Source of the DNA: Varroa destructor
Lineage: Eukaryota; Arthropoda; Arachnida; Mesostigmata; Varroidae
Reading direction: 5' to 3'
NCBI RefSeq assembly: GCF_002443255.2
Contig: NW_019211455.1
Location: 52,352,801 to 52,416,800 of the forward strand
Length of the DNA stretch: 64,000 nt
In this document: one piece after another, positions 29,154-43,678 of the stretch
Layout of the letters: each line of letters begins with the position of its first letter
Position numbering within the stretch: position 1 is the stretch's first letter
Program-made: the position numbers and the translations under genes
Notes under the pieces: generated by a model
What the model saw: only the letters and a program-made list of their open reading frames with translations
What the model was told of the DNA's origin: nothing
Databases searched by the model: none

Positions 29154-32103
29154 GGTAGTTTATTCCTTCATTTCAAATAGCAGATATGTTGAAAAATCCT
29201 CGTATAGTATTTGGCCTTAGGTGCGTTTAGCAGGCCCATTTTTAAGCCGACTAAAACAACTTGTAGAATATTTTTGTCGTTGTTTCTTTTATTCTATAGT
29301 AAACCTATAGCATAGAATCGGTTACCTTCTTCAATGAATGTCGACATGTTAGCCAGGGACAATTTAATGGAGCTTTTTATAAAATATTGCTGATCGATCG
29401 GTGCTTGGAATCGGTTAATTTGACAGCTTAAAATTCACTACTCAAGTTTGATATGTTCCGTTTGACAAGTTCACCCACTTCCAGATCCGGAAGAAATCCG
29501 ACAGATTGACAAATGAGTAGAAGATAGTGCAGGTTATTTGGGCTAATCCATTCCATTGTACCAAAAAACCGAAGTTGACAACTTATTCACACGATAGAGA
29601 CAGCTGAAGTCGTTGATAGAAATTGAGCAATGACCCAAATACGATCTTTATAATATATCGATACGATACATAGTCGCCACATAGCAACAGCTCATATCCG
29701 CTGCCCATTTAGTCTCAGATGGGGCATGGCTCATGTGACCAACAATCATACACCGGGAACGTTTCATACGTTACTGCTAATTAAAGTACACAGTTATTGG
29801 CAGTGGTTCAATGTTCCATCCTGGTATTCTGCCAACACTTCATGCTTCATGATCAAGCGGACTTTTACCACATCCCAACCAAATTATCAAACGGTAGATG
29901 TTACCTTTCTATGTTTCCTAAGGAAAAAAATTCGACTTACGAAGGGGCTGGCTGTCAACGCACCATGGCCGAAGGATGGAAAAAGCGGAGAATTATTTAG
30001 TCTGTTCAGATAGTTCTGTGCTAAATGAGGTCCACAGTCGACAACATTTCGAATCAGATTAACTTATTAATGAATGATCTGCACACAACTTGGTCAGACA
30101 TTAAGCGATTGGCGCGATACTGAAGACGTTGACAGGAAACAATGTAAAACAGAGTCATACATGTTAATTTCTAATAAAGAAATCCAAACCTAAGGATACT
30201 GTATATCATTTATCGGGACCATGGATCGAGTGTTCCTTTACTTACACTTATAGCTGTTACGAATTCAATAGGAGCATAAAACTGGCGGAGTAACCTTTTA
30301 TTGAGATCTAACGTACGTAATTTTTTAATTCAATAAAGAGACGTTTAGCAATCAAGTAAACAACAATGCTGATCATTCTCTCTATTAGAAAGCAGTTGAT
30401 TTTGCTTAACTAAGCGTTGGGTCGACACTCAGTAGTTTGCACAGGTGAGCGTATGCTTACGAGAGCTAAATCTTCGTGATAGCAGTACTAGTTGAAGTTT
30501 TATATTTTGACCGTGAACCTATTGCTCTCGCCAAAGCCACCCAATTTCACGAGCAACGGCTTGTCCCAACAGTGCAATGTATCCGTGTGAATGTATATGT
30601 GCATAACGTGCCAACCGTCTCCAACAGAAAAGGTCGACGATGATATGCCCTCGGCATTTTCATCGTTCACAAGGTTAACCCGTTTGAGTTTCTCGCATAT
30701 GTGAGCCCGGGGCGCTATGGCACTTCCAGGCATCTCTACACTCCACAGCGTTTACATGTGGCCATAAATTCCTTCCCCTCGGCCCAAGCAACATCCAACC
30801 GGTGAGGCCAGGACGTGCGTGCTGTGCATGGCCTGTGAGTGTATAAGCCGTAGCCGAATCATACTGGAGCCAGAACTCGCAGCGTCACCTCGGCGCATCA
30901 AGGCCGCTTATCAGGTTTTACCCTACCGAGCGGCTTTGTAGAGAGGGCAGATAGCAGGAACCGTCGCTGTTTCACTAGCTCTGCTACAGGCCCGGAATCG
31001 GCGTGTCACTCTAGACACCTTAACTTTGAAGCACGTCCCGCTGATTCACTTGTCCGATTGATGTCTGCGTGACAGTTTAACCTTGTGCACAGCGTTTTCA
31101 ATGCAACGTCCACATTGTAACACTGTAGTCTCTGCAACGTTCATGCCTACGGTTCAGGTAAGTCGACTGTTTCGTCCTATCCTGCGATACCAAGTTTAGT
31201 GATACTTACACGCATATATGATTTACTCGTTGCAGCACGTCTAGGCCACACTGTCCCGGTCCTGCTACTCCAGCTAGAAGTGGCCTATCTGCAAAGGCCC
31301 CGGAACAATGCAATATGCATAGTTCAGACTGGTTTTGTGTTCCTCCTATGTTGGCAGCTTAAATTTTCATGAAATATAAGATATCTATATGTATGTACGT
31401 TGTCTGCGTGTGACACAGAGGTCTATTACAGCGGTTGTCGTCGTATAACAAACACCCACAGGCCGTGAGATAGAGGCACAGATTTAAAGTAAAGATCCAC
31501 TTACCCGTGTTTTACACCACAGTCTACCACGATCCCTATACAGAGATACACGAATAATGAAACGATGTCGCCGCCCTAGTTCAGAACGACATCCACGCTT
31601 TCTTTCTTTTTACAACGTGGAACATTCAAACACAACCAACAGGGCAAACGGACAGACTGGCGATAATGGCCTACGATTCTGTTTGACCGTATTACGTCAC
31701 TTAAGTTGACTAGACGGGCCGACCTGGCTAGGTTACACATAGGGGCTCGAGGGTACTCGAGGGTGTCCCTGCTGCTAATTGACTTCGTCGGTTGTCGTCG
31801 AACGCTGGGAAAGCTGGTCAACCGTCGGGCGGACGCAACGAGGGCGAGTTCTGTCAAGAACGCCGGCAGACGCGTACAGACATCGAGGGAATGAACAGGG
31901 AAACTGCTGTCTTCATCCTTCGGACTTGCGGACGCTAACCGGCTGTATTGCAGCAGCTGAAAGCGAAACCATAGAGGAAAAAGTCGGCAGGAAAAATACG
32001 TGGCGTTAGATAATTATAAATGACTCCGCGTCAATAGTTTTAGAGACAAGCAAGAGGAAATGTCGGAAATGATAGAAAGATGAAGTCTAATCGTAGAAAA
32101 ATA

Positions 32104-32129
32104 GGTGGAATAGCGATTTCTATTCCACC
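32104..32129. repeat. Perfect 10-bp inverted repeat (hairpin)
   Basis: GGTGGAATAG (32104-32113) and CTATTCCACC (32120-32129) pair perfectly around the six-base loop CGATTT. There is no gene nearby. Its role is unknown. Confidence 0.85.
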
Positions 32130-32667
32130 AGCCAAGTAAAAAGCTAAACGCGGACATTCGTATGTAGATACTAACGAATGCTGCCGGTATCATCTAGGGC
32201 GGCGGGCTGGAGAAGGGTCAAGTGGGAAGGATTAAAACAAGTTCTTCTAACTAGAAGCCAAAACGTTTTCTTCTGTGTCCTTATAAACACACGTAGATAA
32301 GTACGTTTACTCGTAGCGTGGCGTCGCTACAAAAAGAGTAACAGTAAATTATTATCACTAGATATAAGATATCAATATTATATATTCTGTATGCATATTT
32401 TAATAAGATTTATGATGGCGATGTCTCAGATCGGCAAAACGTTTTCGCTGATATTTAGAATTAAATAACTCTAAATAATAATTGGTTTTTGAAGAGCATT
32501 GTTAATTGTGAAAAGCCTGGAACGAACTAAGCCTGACTGATTGATTATTATGATAGAGATAATGGACGGCTCAGTGCGTTAAGACATCTAATCCCTTTGT
32601 TTTTTTTTGGCAGAACAGTCCGGGGATTGCCCTAAAAACTGGTTCATAGAAAATATTACCATGATGA

Positions 32668-33351
32668 TTCTACGGTATCAAAGCTAGGAGAGTTCATGTG
32701 GTTGGTCACAGGTCAATAACGTCCTCTAGTATCCGACAGGAGTTCATGCCAGTAGTAAATCCCGTCTTCCACAAAAGAAATGAAACCGTTTTTGTGCAGA
32801 GCCTTGTCTCTGCGAAAGGGGACTATTTCGGATTTGGTAAGGACATTTGCTTTGAAAATGAGATTATATCCCTTGTAACAAGTCGACACGAGCTCGAAAT
32901 CGAGCTGACATCTTTTCCCTTATCATTTTATAGCAATACTAATATAATTATAACATTCGGATCAAATAATACACCGATATTGACGAACGAGTTTTATGTG
33001 CTTAGAATTTTATATCCAACGCCGCTATTAAACTGCTGGCATCAGCTGCCTGCCAGGACGAGGCGAAGCCTGTTTACAGCCAAATCCAAATCTAGACCAT
33101 CACGTGTTCTCACGATTGGTCCATTGTGCCCTGAAGTTAAAAGTGCAGCAATTATTATTTCCGCATTAATTCAATGTCCTATTTTTGTCACTCAACTTAC
33201 CCATACTCGCTTATCTCTGCCCTGTCCTATTTACTGCTCAATTTGGTTTTTATCGAATGATAGGGTTACTCCCATCAATCGGGCAAAGCTCAGGACTACC
33301 GCTCACTTCTTTAATTTCAGAGAGTATTCCAACAAGAGAGAATGCACTTAG
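32668..33351 (+). CDS. Long unexplained open reading frame (doubtful coding)
   Basis: The plus-strand frame is open from just after a TGA at 32665-32667 to the stop at 33349-33351, about 227 codons. The first in-frame ATG is at 32746, leaving about 200 residues; an upstream GTG is at 32698. With about 58% A+T a stop is expected roughly every 17 codons, so this length is not expected by chance in 64 kb. The translation has no recognisable domain, signal peptide or convincing membrane segment. It mixes charged, Ser-rich and Ile/Phe-rich stretches. It could be an exon of a fast-evolving gene, a decayed mobile-element or viral fragment, or a rare chance frame. No splice sites were assigned. Confidence 0.2.
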   Translation, partial: FYGIKARRVHVVGHRSITSSSIRQEFMPVVNPVFHKRNETVFVQSLVSAKGDYFGFGKDICFENEIISLVTSRHELEIELTSFPLSFYSNTNIIITFGSNNTPILTNEFYVLRILYPTPLLNCWHQLPARTRRSLFTAKSKSRPSRVLTIGPLCPEVKSAAIIISALIQCPIFVTQLTHTRLSLPCPIYCSIWFLSNDRVTPINRAKLRTTAHFFNFREYSNKRECT

Positions 33352-33816
33352 TAGCCTATTGAATGTATACGTTAATAGATAAATTGAACTCTGAATAGTA
33401 TTTCGCTCCATGTTAGACCTAAAATTATTTACTTTTTTTTATATACTTTACGTAGAATGTTCAGTTATCCCACCCGTACCGTAGTAGCTTCAACCAAAAC
33501 AGGTGAAGCAGACAAAAGCTTGAAAACAAAGCATATCAATCAGAGTTGTTTAGATCACTTACCTTTCTTCAATACATTAGCACAGCCCCGTTTAGAGTGC
33601 GTCCTCCTGTTTCTCACAAACTAATCTTCACACTAAGCATGCAACGCCACTGGTACAACGACGTCAACAAATTGGCAGACCCACTAGGTTAAAGCTGCGA
33701 TTAAACAATCGCTTGGCCGTCTTCACGTACCTTTTTAGTCCGTGTTGTTGAACAGGGATTGCCTGCCATAGACCAAGTGTAATCCACCGACATCACCACA
33801 GCGTTGTACGCGAATG

Positions 33817-33973
<157 letters not shown>

Positions 33974-36900
33974 AACAACCGAAACAAACCGGACATGTAC
34001 CCCATCGTTGTATGACGGAACGGGAGCGGCGAGTCTTGCCAACCGCCAGTTGCGTAATTATGACTGCATCGAGAAAAGGACTAGATCGTACATAGCGAAT
34101 AGGAAGTACGGGATAGATGACTACTGGGGAACAGTTAGCCCTAGGGAATTATTTTCTTCTTGCTTGGCAAACTGAGACAAATGATGATAGTAATAAACTG
34201 TGATCGTTCTTGAAGGCGGATACCTATCTCGTGACGGTGGTAGCAACTCAGCTGGATGGTACGGTAGGGTCATTACACGGTGTTAAGTCAACGCTCACCA
34301 AAAGCCTCATTATTGCTTTTTTTTTCACCAAAAAAGCCATTGAAGATGAGGGATGAGACGCGTCTCAAGAAGAAACCACTACTGCTTAAGACTGTTCTCA
34401 GTTTGAAATACCGCCCGACTACCTACGTACAGGTGTTAGACAGGTTATTTTTTTTGTTATTGGAGCATAATGAGTTTGCCCAGATCACATAGCCGAATTG
34501 CCAACCTTCGGCTACCGTGTAAAAGAGTCGCCCAGCTGACTTAATCAACTTGGCAGGTCTCACAATAAAAACATCGTGGTACCTTATTATAGAAACAAAA
34601 GTTATAACTGCCAAATGCTGACACATGTAACGATTTATATGTAATTAGTTTACCGTGATGCTAAATCATTGAATGTCCCATTGATCTAACCTGATGACCA
34701 GAGATTCTGTCGCAAAGTTTCCTGCTAAAAGCTAGTCACAGCAATTTCGTGTTACCTCAATGACGATCCATTTACTGACACTTCAGCAATCTTAGCCAGA
34801 GTTTTATGTGCCCATTAGAGTTCATCGACCCATTGGTGGAATAGGGATTAGGGTTAGTTCAATTATGTATTGTTTTGCTTTGTATCGTCCGGTGAAAGTG
34901 CGGTAGAAACATGCTAGTTTTTAGCGTAATATACGTATAAATTATAGTAACGTTTCTATATATTTTGCTATTGGCACAGTATCGGTATCTGAGCCCGCGC
35001 GCAAACCATCGTTCTGGCTATATTTGATATTTTCATCTTACGAAGTCTGAATCACTAAATGCCGATTTCTCCGATAGGTCGATCAAATAAATTCTATCCT
35101 ATTCCAGAAGTAGTAATGAATTTATGATGCAGCCCTTCTCCTTAGACGCGAACCCTGCTATATTGAATACGAGATGCGCTGTAGCGGTGTTTGGCGAATA
35201 TATCACTTTCTTACTCTTTAGGAAACGTACACCCCTTCCTTATGAGATGCTCCACATCGTTGCTATTACGTTCCGTGGGGTACTTGGCTGAAGCCTCGGA
35301 GTCGCCACGTGTTATATGATGTATCGTGATGTCCATTTATCCATTTGATGGGGCAAAACTACCTACGAATTGTCGAGAAATAACAGGAAAAGCTGAACTG
35401 TTCCGTAGCTGCTTTCGACAAATCGTTTTGATGCCAAATTAAATCAAAATTCGAGAAAGTATCGAAAACGTGCTAGCGGTAGTTCCCCAATTGGGGTAGT
35501 GAGCGATACGTCATGCGTGTTCTGGTGAACGCTTCGTATTTTCGCGTAGCTAGCGGATGCCGGCACAGGTAAGCGGTGAACAGCAGGCGCAATATCCCGC
35601 AAGGAGAATCAATGATGCCTGCCGCTTGACACCTAAGGACAAAGACAATTAGGAGACAAAGGCTCTATAAAAGAAAACGTATTGTTAAATGGATATCGGG
35701 CCCTTACGACTGTCGGCGGGTCTATCAAATGCTTTACCGTTAAATGCAATTGCTATAGAAGGGCAGGACGTTTTGGCATCTACGTGAATTACCTGTTTAG
35801 CTTATAAAGGGGTCGCTAAACAAAATCCCCTCTCTAAGAAAATGGGGACGTGCCTAGTGTGTAGCGTACAGCAATGATCACTTGAGTTTTGTTGTATAGG
35901 ATCATTTTTGGCTACTCGAGAGCTGTAACTGGTGTCTACCCGTAAATAGCAGATCTTTACGTACTCGTAATATAGAAAATATTGCGCTGACACAACTTCA
36001 ATTTCCTTTTTGAAACCTCTCTCCTCCCCTGGATCTGTACTTCGAAGGAAACTTAGTCAATGTCTTGCTATTCTACAGTCTTACGGCTTTACTTTCAAGA
36101 ATAGGATAGATATTTCTTATAGTTTTATAATTGAGATTCCATAGGAAATGAATGCTGAAACGGACAATTTACTTTCCCACTAACAAAATGTAGCTTCAAC
36201 GCTTATGTAACGTCGAACTTGGGTCTAACAAGCGAAATCATTATTGAACCGTCGCGAATAATACGATTAACTGTGTCTGATAAATCGTCTCCGTACTATA
36301 TGACCACAGAGATGGTGCATTCCGACGCATTCAGCAATTTTTAGACCTATTCAAGCCAGCGTTTAGGTTGACGTACACTTTTTTGCTTCTCACCGGAGTC
36401 ATGGCACAGCGTCATTGCTTACAGTCATTGCCCCGTTCGCCTCGTAGTCCCTACATCGGCTAAGCCTCTTCTCAGATCTGATAATTCTTTTTCTCTCTCA
36501 CACACTCTTGCTCTTTTTCTCTCTCTCATATAGCAGATATGTCAGATTCTTGCTCACTCGTTCAGCCAGTCGCCAGCACGAAGCTAACCCGTGATGTAGG
36601 GGGCAGTTGTTGGCGGGGGTACAACCCTCGTAGCCAAAGTTGTTAGCTAATGCCGCCGCGAACACTTTGACTTGTACGTAGCGAGCGAACAACGACAGAC
36701 AGATACGTCCGTAGATACAGCCGCGCCTGGCCCTGGCAATCGACTTATTTCTTTGATAGCACATACGATCTATTGTATGGTTACGCCAGTGTTCTGATCG
36801 TTACGGGCATCATCACTTTACCCCATCCAACGTTTAGACAGAACTGACGCACAACGCGCCACCACAGGCGTTATGTAGTAGCAAGCAAGGATTCTGACTG

Positions 36901-39799
36901 GACTGTCCCATCTAGTAAATGATCACACTCCGGTATACCTCTGCGTACCGAGCATCCATGGGGATTCAAGTGAGAATAAGGGTTGTATCAATCTATATGA
37001 GATAAGTACTTGCTGGAAAATATGTTTCGCCGTTCTCAGCGCGTCATGTACCCACGCGCATCATCCGAGCCGCAGACAGGCACTGCAATGTTTGTTCCAC
37101 TTCGCCGCAATCGTCGAAGAACTCCTTTTTTTTTTTTTTTTACTCATCTTATCCCAGGTTTCATACACATACTGTCACCAACTATACATAGTTAACAAAC
37201 AGCGATCTTTCCTCTAGACACACGACACTATGAACAATGTTTCATAGGCTGAGAACGTATCTCATGATGTTTATCTAGTTGTGCAATTACCGGAAGTAGC
37301 TTCGCATATGCGCAATTCAAAGTCGCCTAGTAAGCGCTCAGTAATGAACGTTTATTAGCTTTTAATAAAAACCGTATATTCCTGAGCGAATGTTTCTGCA
37401 CTCACTTGTTTTTGTGGCTTTGGTGTGGTATCCTTTAACCTGTTTTGATATTTCTACTGCTTCACGCCCCCATCTGCCTTATTCTTAATGTTTGGAACTT
37501 TCACAGAAGCGAGTCAAGACCTCCACAAACCACAAAAGAGCACTTCTGAGGCCTAGGTAAAACGACAGAGAAATGAGTCAGGAAAATCGGCTTCGCAGCA
37601 GCTATATAGCAGAAATAAAGAAGTGTGTTTGTATCTAAGCTGCTGATCTTTTCACAACTAACACACATTATGGTAGCCTTTAGGCTGGGGGTGAGCGGTG
37701 AATCGTAGAAGGGTGGTGACTTGCTAAACAGAAACAGGAACAAGTATTTATCATTACGTTGAAGCAAAAAGGATTTGCTTTTACAAGAATAAAAAGATTC
37801 AAAATAGCCGGTTCGTACGTCTTCCGCTTGATGGCACCACTTGTCTCTACCTCTGCGGCCTATTGAAGCCGCCGCTTCTTGTCTGCCTGTCAGATTAGCG
37901 TTAGTCCATAGAATCGTCGTTCGACTAAATTCGATCAGGTTGCTTCAGATCCAGACCCACAATCGTTATCGTTTCGCATCTTGTAAAACTAATGGGGCAA
38001 CTATGTATCCGAAATTCATATATGCCCATACACAGCTCCGTATTTCATGTTATGAAAGTCCAAAGGAGTGAAAAATCGTTGCTAGCCTTCTCTAATACGT
38101 GTGACGCTGGCCGTAGTAAACACGAATCGCCAGCACCATCGTACTTTCTTTCACTCTCTTCAACCCTTTCAGAGTTGATAAACTGTAACAGTGTTCCTAT
38201 AGGACCGAATCGGGACCCGAGTTACTTTCAGCGAAGTACCTCAGCTTGAAATTGATAACCCGTAACTGTATATGCCCGTATATGACGGCTGATTTTATAT
38301 CAGAAGCAGACGCAACCGGTTAATTAAACAGGTCAGACTCACATGAGCACCGAATACTCCAAAATTTCACATTAAAGAACCATTGAATTGGCAGATGAAT
38401 TCGTACCAACAAGTGAATAGAAGGAAATGTTAACTCAGTTTAGCTAAACCCGACTTGGTTCGATGTGCCAGATAGAGAGGTCTTGTTGGCCGATGCAACA
38501 ATACGACAATGAAGGAACACTTAAGGCAGCAGGACAAAGGAAAAAAGAACGATAGACCAAACAAGCGTGTTAAGCTTGTCTGGGTTTTCTGTTCAAATCA
38601 ATCGAAGTTGGGCTGCTCTGAGCGAAATTGGATTAGGGTACCGTATTTGGTGTTTTTGATCAGTGTTCTATTGTACAACGGAATTGATTATCCTTTGTCC
38701 AAGATTTTATAAAAAGCAGCGTGTACATAATACGACGCATAATAACACATTGATTCACTTTGCTAGATGTGGAAAATGACGCCGGACGTGCTCGTGGTAC
38801 TCATTAAACAATATGTAATAAATGACGAGTAATAGGCCCCTCATAAAGTAAATAAAATGCAGAAAAATCTGCACCTTTTAGGGGACTGCTTACTGATTGT
38901 GATTATACGTGTTGTTGGCTGAAATGATCATTGAAAAAAAAATATTCTCGATAAGAAAATATACAGAAATTGTTAAAATCGTTTGAAATATGATGGATCC
39001 AACAAAAATGTAAAAGCTTCGCACTGCATAGCCTGACACGCTAATATTCAACTAAATATTGGTACCGTTAAATATAGATAGGGTACCATTTATAGTCGGT
39101 AGGACGTCCGCTACTTATGATGTTATAAAGAAATTAATGGAAATGATTGCTAGTCTCAGAACAGAACAAACTTTTGCAGCGGTGCGATCGATTATCTTTG
39201 CCCCTAATATGCCCTTTACTCTTTGTTATACCTTTTAATTTCCAACGAATTTCATATTTGTTCGAAATCTTGCGACTCATACTTTAGATACTAATGATCT
39301 GAATAAGATTAATGATGTGGTCCGATCGGAAATTTATGAAATCCGTAGAAAATGTTTTTATTTCGGAATCAGCGTTCGTATCGAACCTATGTAGATCCTT
39401 CGCCGAAAAAACAATCGGCCACTTTTGGATTCCCGGACCGCAATTTTCGAAAATTAAGCGCCACATGCACACGCATACCGATGACACTGTCGGACGAATG
39501 TGGTAACGAAGGTAACCATCTCAGGCTCGGCGAAAGGGCTTGAGAATGTGTCTAGAGAAAAGTGAATTATAAGTTCACAGTTAGTTGCTCATATGGTGCA
39601 AACACGTGCACTGATCGAAAGCACCAGACGAAATTGCACGCAGTGATTATAAGTGAAGCGGATACACGTGTAATTAGAACGATTCAAGGGTCACATTCGA
39701 TGAAAAACTTTCTGCAGATATTTTATGGCGTCATTGGATAGGCAGCCATGCCGACCTAAAGCGAACATTTGAAATGGGTCAATCGTGCAGTTTATATGT

Positions 39800-39856
39800 T
39801 GCCGTAGTGGTTACAGCAGCTTTTTTCCTAACTAAAGGCACCGGACTGAATCAAAT
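39800..39856 (+). repeat. Possible degenerate tRNA-derived element
   Basis: GCCGTAGTGGTTACAGCAGC (39801-39820) is a good A-box match. About 23 bases later GGACTGAATCA (39843-39853) is a poor B-box match. It may be a decayed relative of the elements at 2.13 kb and 45.6 kb. The weak B box makes this tentative. Confidence 0.2.
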
Positions 39857-39966
39857 GGGTTGGGGGCAAATGCATATCTAGGCACAGATAACGAAATGCA
39901 TGAAAAACAGGCCGGACCCATTGAACTGGTCAACCCAGTGAATCAACGTTGAATTGATTCTACCGT

Positions 39967-39969
<3 letters not shown>

Positions 39970-40007
<38 letters not shown>
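39970..40007. repeat. (TA)n microsatellite
   Basis: An uninterrupted TA run of about 38 bases. Confidence 0.97.
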
Positions 40008-40011
<4 letters not shown>

Positions 40012-40924
40012 CCGAAACGGGATATGCAATAAAGTATTCTTAGCTAAATTGAGGAAACAACTACACAGATAACGGCGTCGTCACAAAAATATCGCCCCAT
40101 TAGACAGGCAGACACAGGCTTTGGCGGAGTGTCAGCATTGAAAGTTTATTGTCACCAATCTGTCGTACTGCCATTGTTTATGCTCAACTTAGGTAAGTTT
40201 AACAGTGTAGCGAAAAAAGGTTTTTACGTGTGAGGATGTTTTGTGGTTATTTCGGGGATTGGTGACCGTTAAGGTGATCTGCGCAGCTTTCATGGATAAT
40301 TACGGTTAAGTTATTAAATCACTATGGAGCTTACGACAGATGGTGTATTACGGAGCTGCTACCGTAGTCGTGGACTAGTTTCAAACAAGCAAATTTCACG
40401 CCTTGTTGAACTATACGGAACAGCATTAATTGCATTTTAGCTAACCAAAATAAAGGGTAAAAAAGGACCAAGAAGCCAGCGTTTGTCCACATAACACTAT
40501 GTAAGATATATTCATCAGCATATTATGTAGAATTGGACCTATGTCCAGCGTAAGTCTGGTGAATCTGTTGCGAGAATATATATTAGCGTAATTAGTCTGG
40601 TATATCTAGCTGATCAAAAGTCACAATACAACAACAGGATGTCCTTGTCCGGCGGTCACGCCTGTCTATATATAATGCGCACAAGCCATTATCCAATCTA
40701 CCAGCAAATTTATCTGCAATTACCCTGGGCCTTAGCTCCTTCAGGCAGAAATCACCTCGCATCATTGACTACGGGGATGTCTTTGTAAGCAATGATAACT
40801 ACCGCATATGTTTTTTCTGAGCAACTTACCTAAATAGCTCAAAAGTATTCTCAAATCATATGATGGGTATCCAGGATCTTTAAAGCCAGAAGCGCCAAAT
40901 GATTAGAATCGAAATCGAATAAAG

Positions 40925-40959
40925 GTACCATTTTATCGATAGAAATGGTACTTTTTTTT
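40925..40959 (+). repeat. Perfect 9-bp hairpin followed by T8
   Basis: GTACCATTT (40925-40933) pairs with AAATGGTAC (40943-40951). The loop contains the palindrome TATCGATA, and the arm is followed directly by eight T. The form resembles a 3' hairpin with a polymerase III stop, but no internal promoter was recognised upstream. Confidence 0.75.
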
Positions 40960-43678
40960 ACTGGGAATTTATAAACTGTGTATCTGATCTAATGGACAGT
41001 AAACTTCTGCATTGGAAAAACAGGCTAATCCGCAGTGCAGGAGGGGTTATCACGGCACGCTGCGGCCTAACCATATGCACGCCTATGTACGCCTACATGA
41101 AATCCGTCTGCCAGGCCACCAGAAAGATCAAGTTCGTCCTCGGACCTGACACATCGTCATATGTTCAACTTCACACATCCTGTGCTAGAGCTTCCTGCCA
41201 GCATTAGTGAGTTGTTGAAAACGTTTCAGCGATCTCTCGCATTCTAAATAGACTCCGCTGTAAAGATGGGATCGAGCTCAAGCGACAAGAGTTCTTGACA
41301 GGAAGGCAGCGTCATTTCGTAGCGTATCCTGCTTATAGAAAACACACAGACCGCAACCCTTGATAAAGTGGACCCTGTATATCTATTCTAATCAAGACGA
41401 AACATGCATGTACGTAAAATATAAATTAAACATATATTATGTAATTAGTTCAACACAGCATTTCATAAAATAGAAGAGTCGTATAGCATGGTTGTGTAAT
41501 ATACGGAAGCGATTCAAATCAGCGACGCTAGACATCTTGGAATACTAGTAACTTACCAAGCCGTTAGAAAAACCTTGTAAGCACATCTTTTTTTGGCGTC
41601 CGCCAAATAATAGCTAGTGTTTTTAGCAAGTGCCGTCACAATTAAATCTAGGTTTATCGGTAAACACTACTAATTAGAACGAAGAATATAAAGATACTCG
41701 AGGAGTTCAATGAGCATAGATTACATAAGGTCGCAAGATTTGATTCGCTGGTAGATTTGTTAGAGAAACTAAAGCCATTGGCGGGTCTTTATGACTGTAT
41801 AAAATAACTTCTGCTAAAAATGAAACAAAAAATACTCAAACAAAAAGTTTACTTTTCTTCTTGTTACTATCTTAATTAAAATCATAAATTGTTCACGTTT
41901 TAGTATAGGTCTTACAGTTATATTTTAATCTGCGATCCCCGAATGTTTGCCATGCGCCAATGATAAAAGGCTTCGTCAAATCTATGGTAAATCTAGGCTG
42001 AATTAGCTTTCATTGTGTCCCATGACTAGACCTAGCTCCAAGTTTTTAAGGCCATTTTCTCAAGTAGAGAAACCTTATTTAACCTTATTTCGAGGCCACA
42101 CCTTACCTGCATGAAGTGGCGTCACCGTAGTCTTTTTTTACATACTATACTTCCAATATAGCAGTGATAAATCTCTTGTTAGTAAATATACTGGTCGCTA
42201 TCTCTTCGATGAACGTTCGAATTGAAGCCTAATCCAGCTGCAAACAAGGGAAAATCGGTACGATTTACGTAAAATTCGTTAAGGAAAATTAGCTTTCAAT
42301 AAGAGTTGTCCACCCAAATATTTTACTGTGTTTAGCCTGTTTGGCTGTGCAGAGTATACAGGTCGAGTCCTATGTCCATACGTGCATTTCACTGTATTTG
42401 TGCGCTGTGTGTTAACTTAATTAGCTAATAACTTTTTGCGGTCGTACTGAATTGTCGAAAGCTGTATACAGTAACTTTGTGTTTATCTCATCGATCAAAT
42501 TTAGTGTCATCGACAGACATACATATAAAAAGTTTTACAAGATAGTTTAATAATATAGTATTTATAGTAAATCGCATAGGTACAGGACTTTGGGAAGTCC
42601 TGGAAGTTGGATAGTTTGAACTATTCGCAGGAACAGCCTCCGGTTTACAATACAGAAATACCGGTTGCAGCAACTAAAGTTTCCTTTTCGTAGAGGTCAG
42701 AGAATTAGATATTTTTCAGTCAGTGATCAGAATGCGAACTTTCTACTAAATCGGCGAATAACCATAGCAAACAAACGCCACCTGTTCCATTCCCAATAGA
42801 ACGCTAAGTTTCCCGTAAACATCAAAATATTTCTAGTTCTTAATAAGAATTCATCGGCGTGTATCTATGAAATCATAGCTCGTTTCTCTACATATATCAA
42901 TAGATACAAATAGATTTAAATAAACAGAGTATTATACAGACGTCCTAGTCAAACATTTTGAATACATTTGCATTTTACTTTTTTGCAGTAGACTGATTTA
43001 TTGAACAATTGTATTAAAGTAAAATCACTCTAAAATCGTATTGCTGAGCTTCTAATTCAGTCACATTCCTTATATATATATATGCCAAACCGCTCTATGA
43101 TTGTACCCCTTTGTTAATACGAAAAAGTATTATCGATACGATATACAGTATAATTAAACGTGCGTGTAACACAGATCGCTACTTTTTCAAAGCGACGCAT
43201 AAGAAGACAGTTTTTGTGAACAAAAAAAGCAAGCTAATCGATAATACCGTTGGATTGCGCATATTACCTTTTTTAGTTATTGGCAAAAAAGCTAATACTA
43301 GCTCCTAAAAAAAAAACTTAAATGTACTTATAATTAATTATTCATATTCTTTAATATTACTGTCGTTTCTGTTCTAACTTCGTCATTGACCTAGTCTATC
43401 TAGCGCCTCAGAGGAATATAAAGATTTGAAAAATGCGGCTAAGCTGCTCCATCGGGTAAACAGAAACTCTCCTCCCCGTGAGCGCTATGGCCCGGTCGCT
43501 CTTTACCAGTGCCTAGTTTTACCCTTTCGTGTAACGCAGCATTGGCTCACTTTGATTGCTGCGGGTTTCTGTGGACACGCAGGTTTATGCGATAGCGTCT
43601 CACAGGCAGCATGTGAACTACGATTCTATCGGTGACATGTATAGAGAGCACTGTGAACTATAGCTACATTATTAGGTG

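Larger units (their letters stand above)
28081..32667. other. No gene recognised
   Basis: Only short frames and a TAA microsatellite (29135) are present. The stretch 30.6-31.0 kb is somewhat richer in C+G and CpG. Nothing else stands out. Confidence 0.4.
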
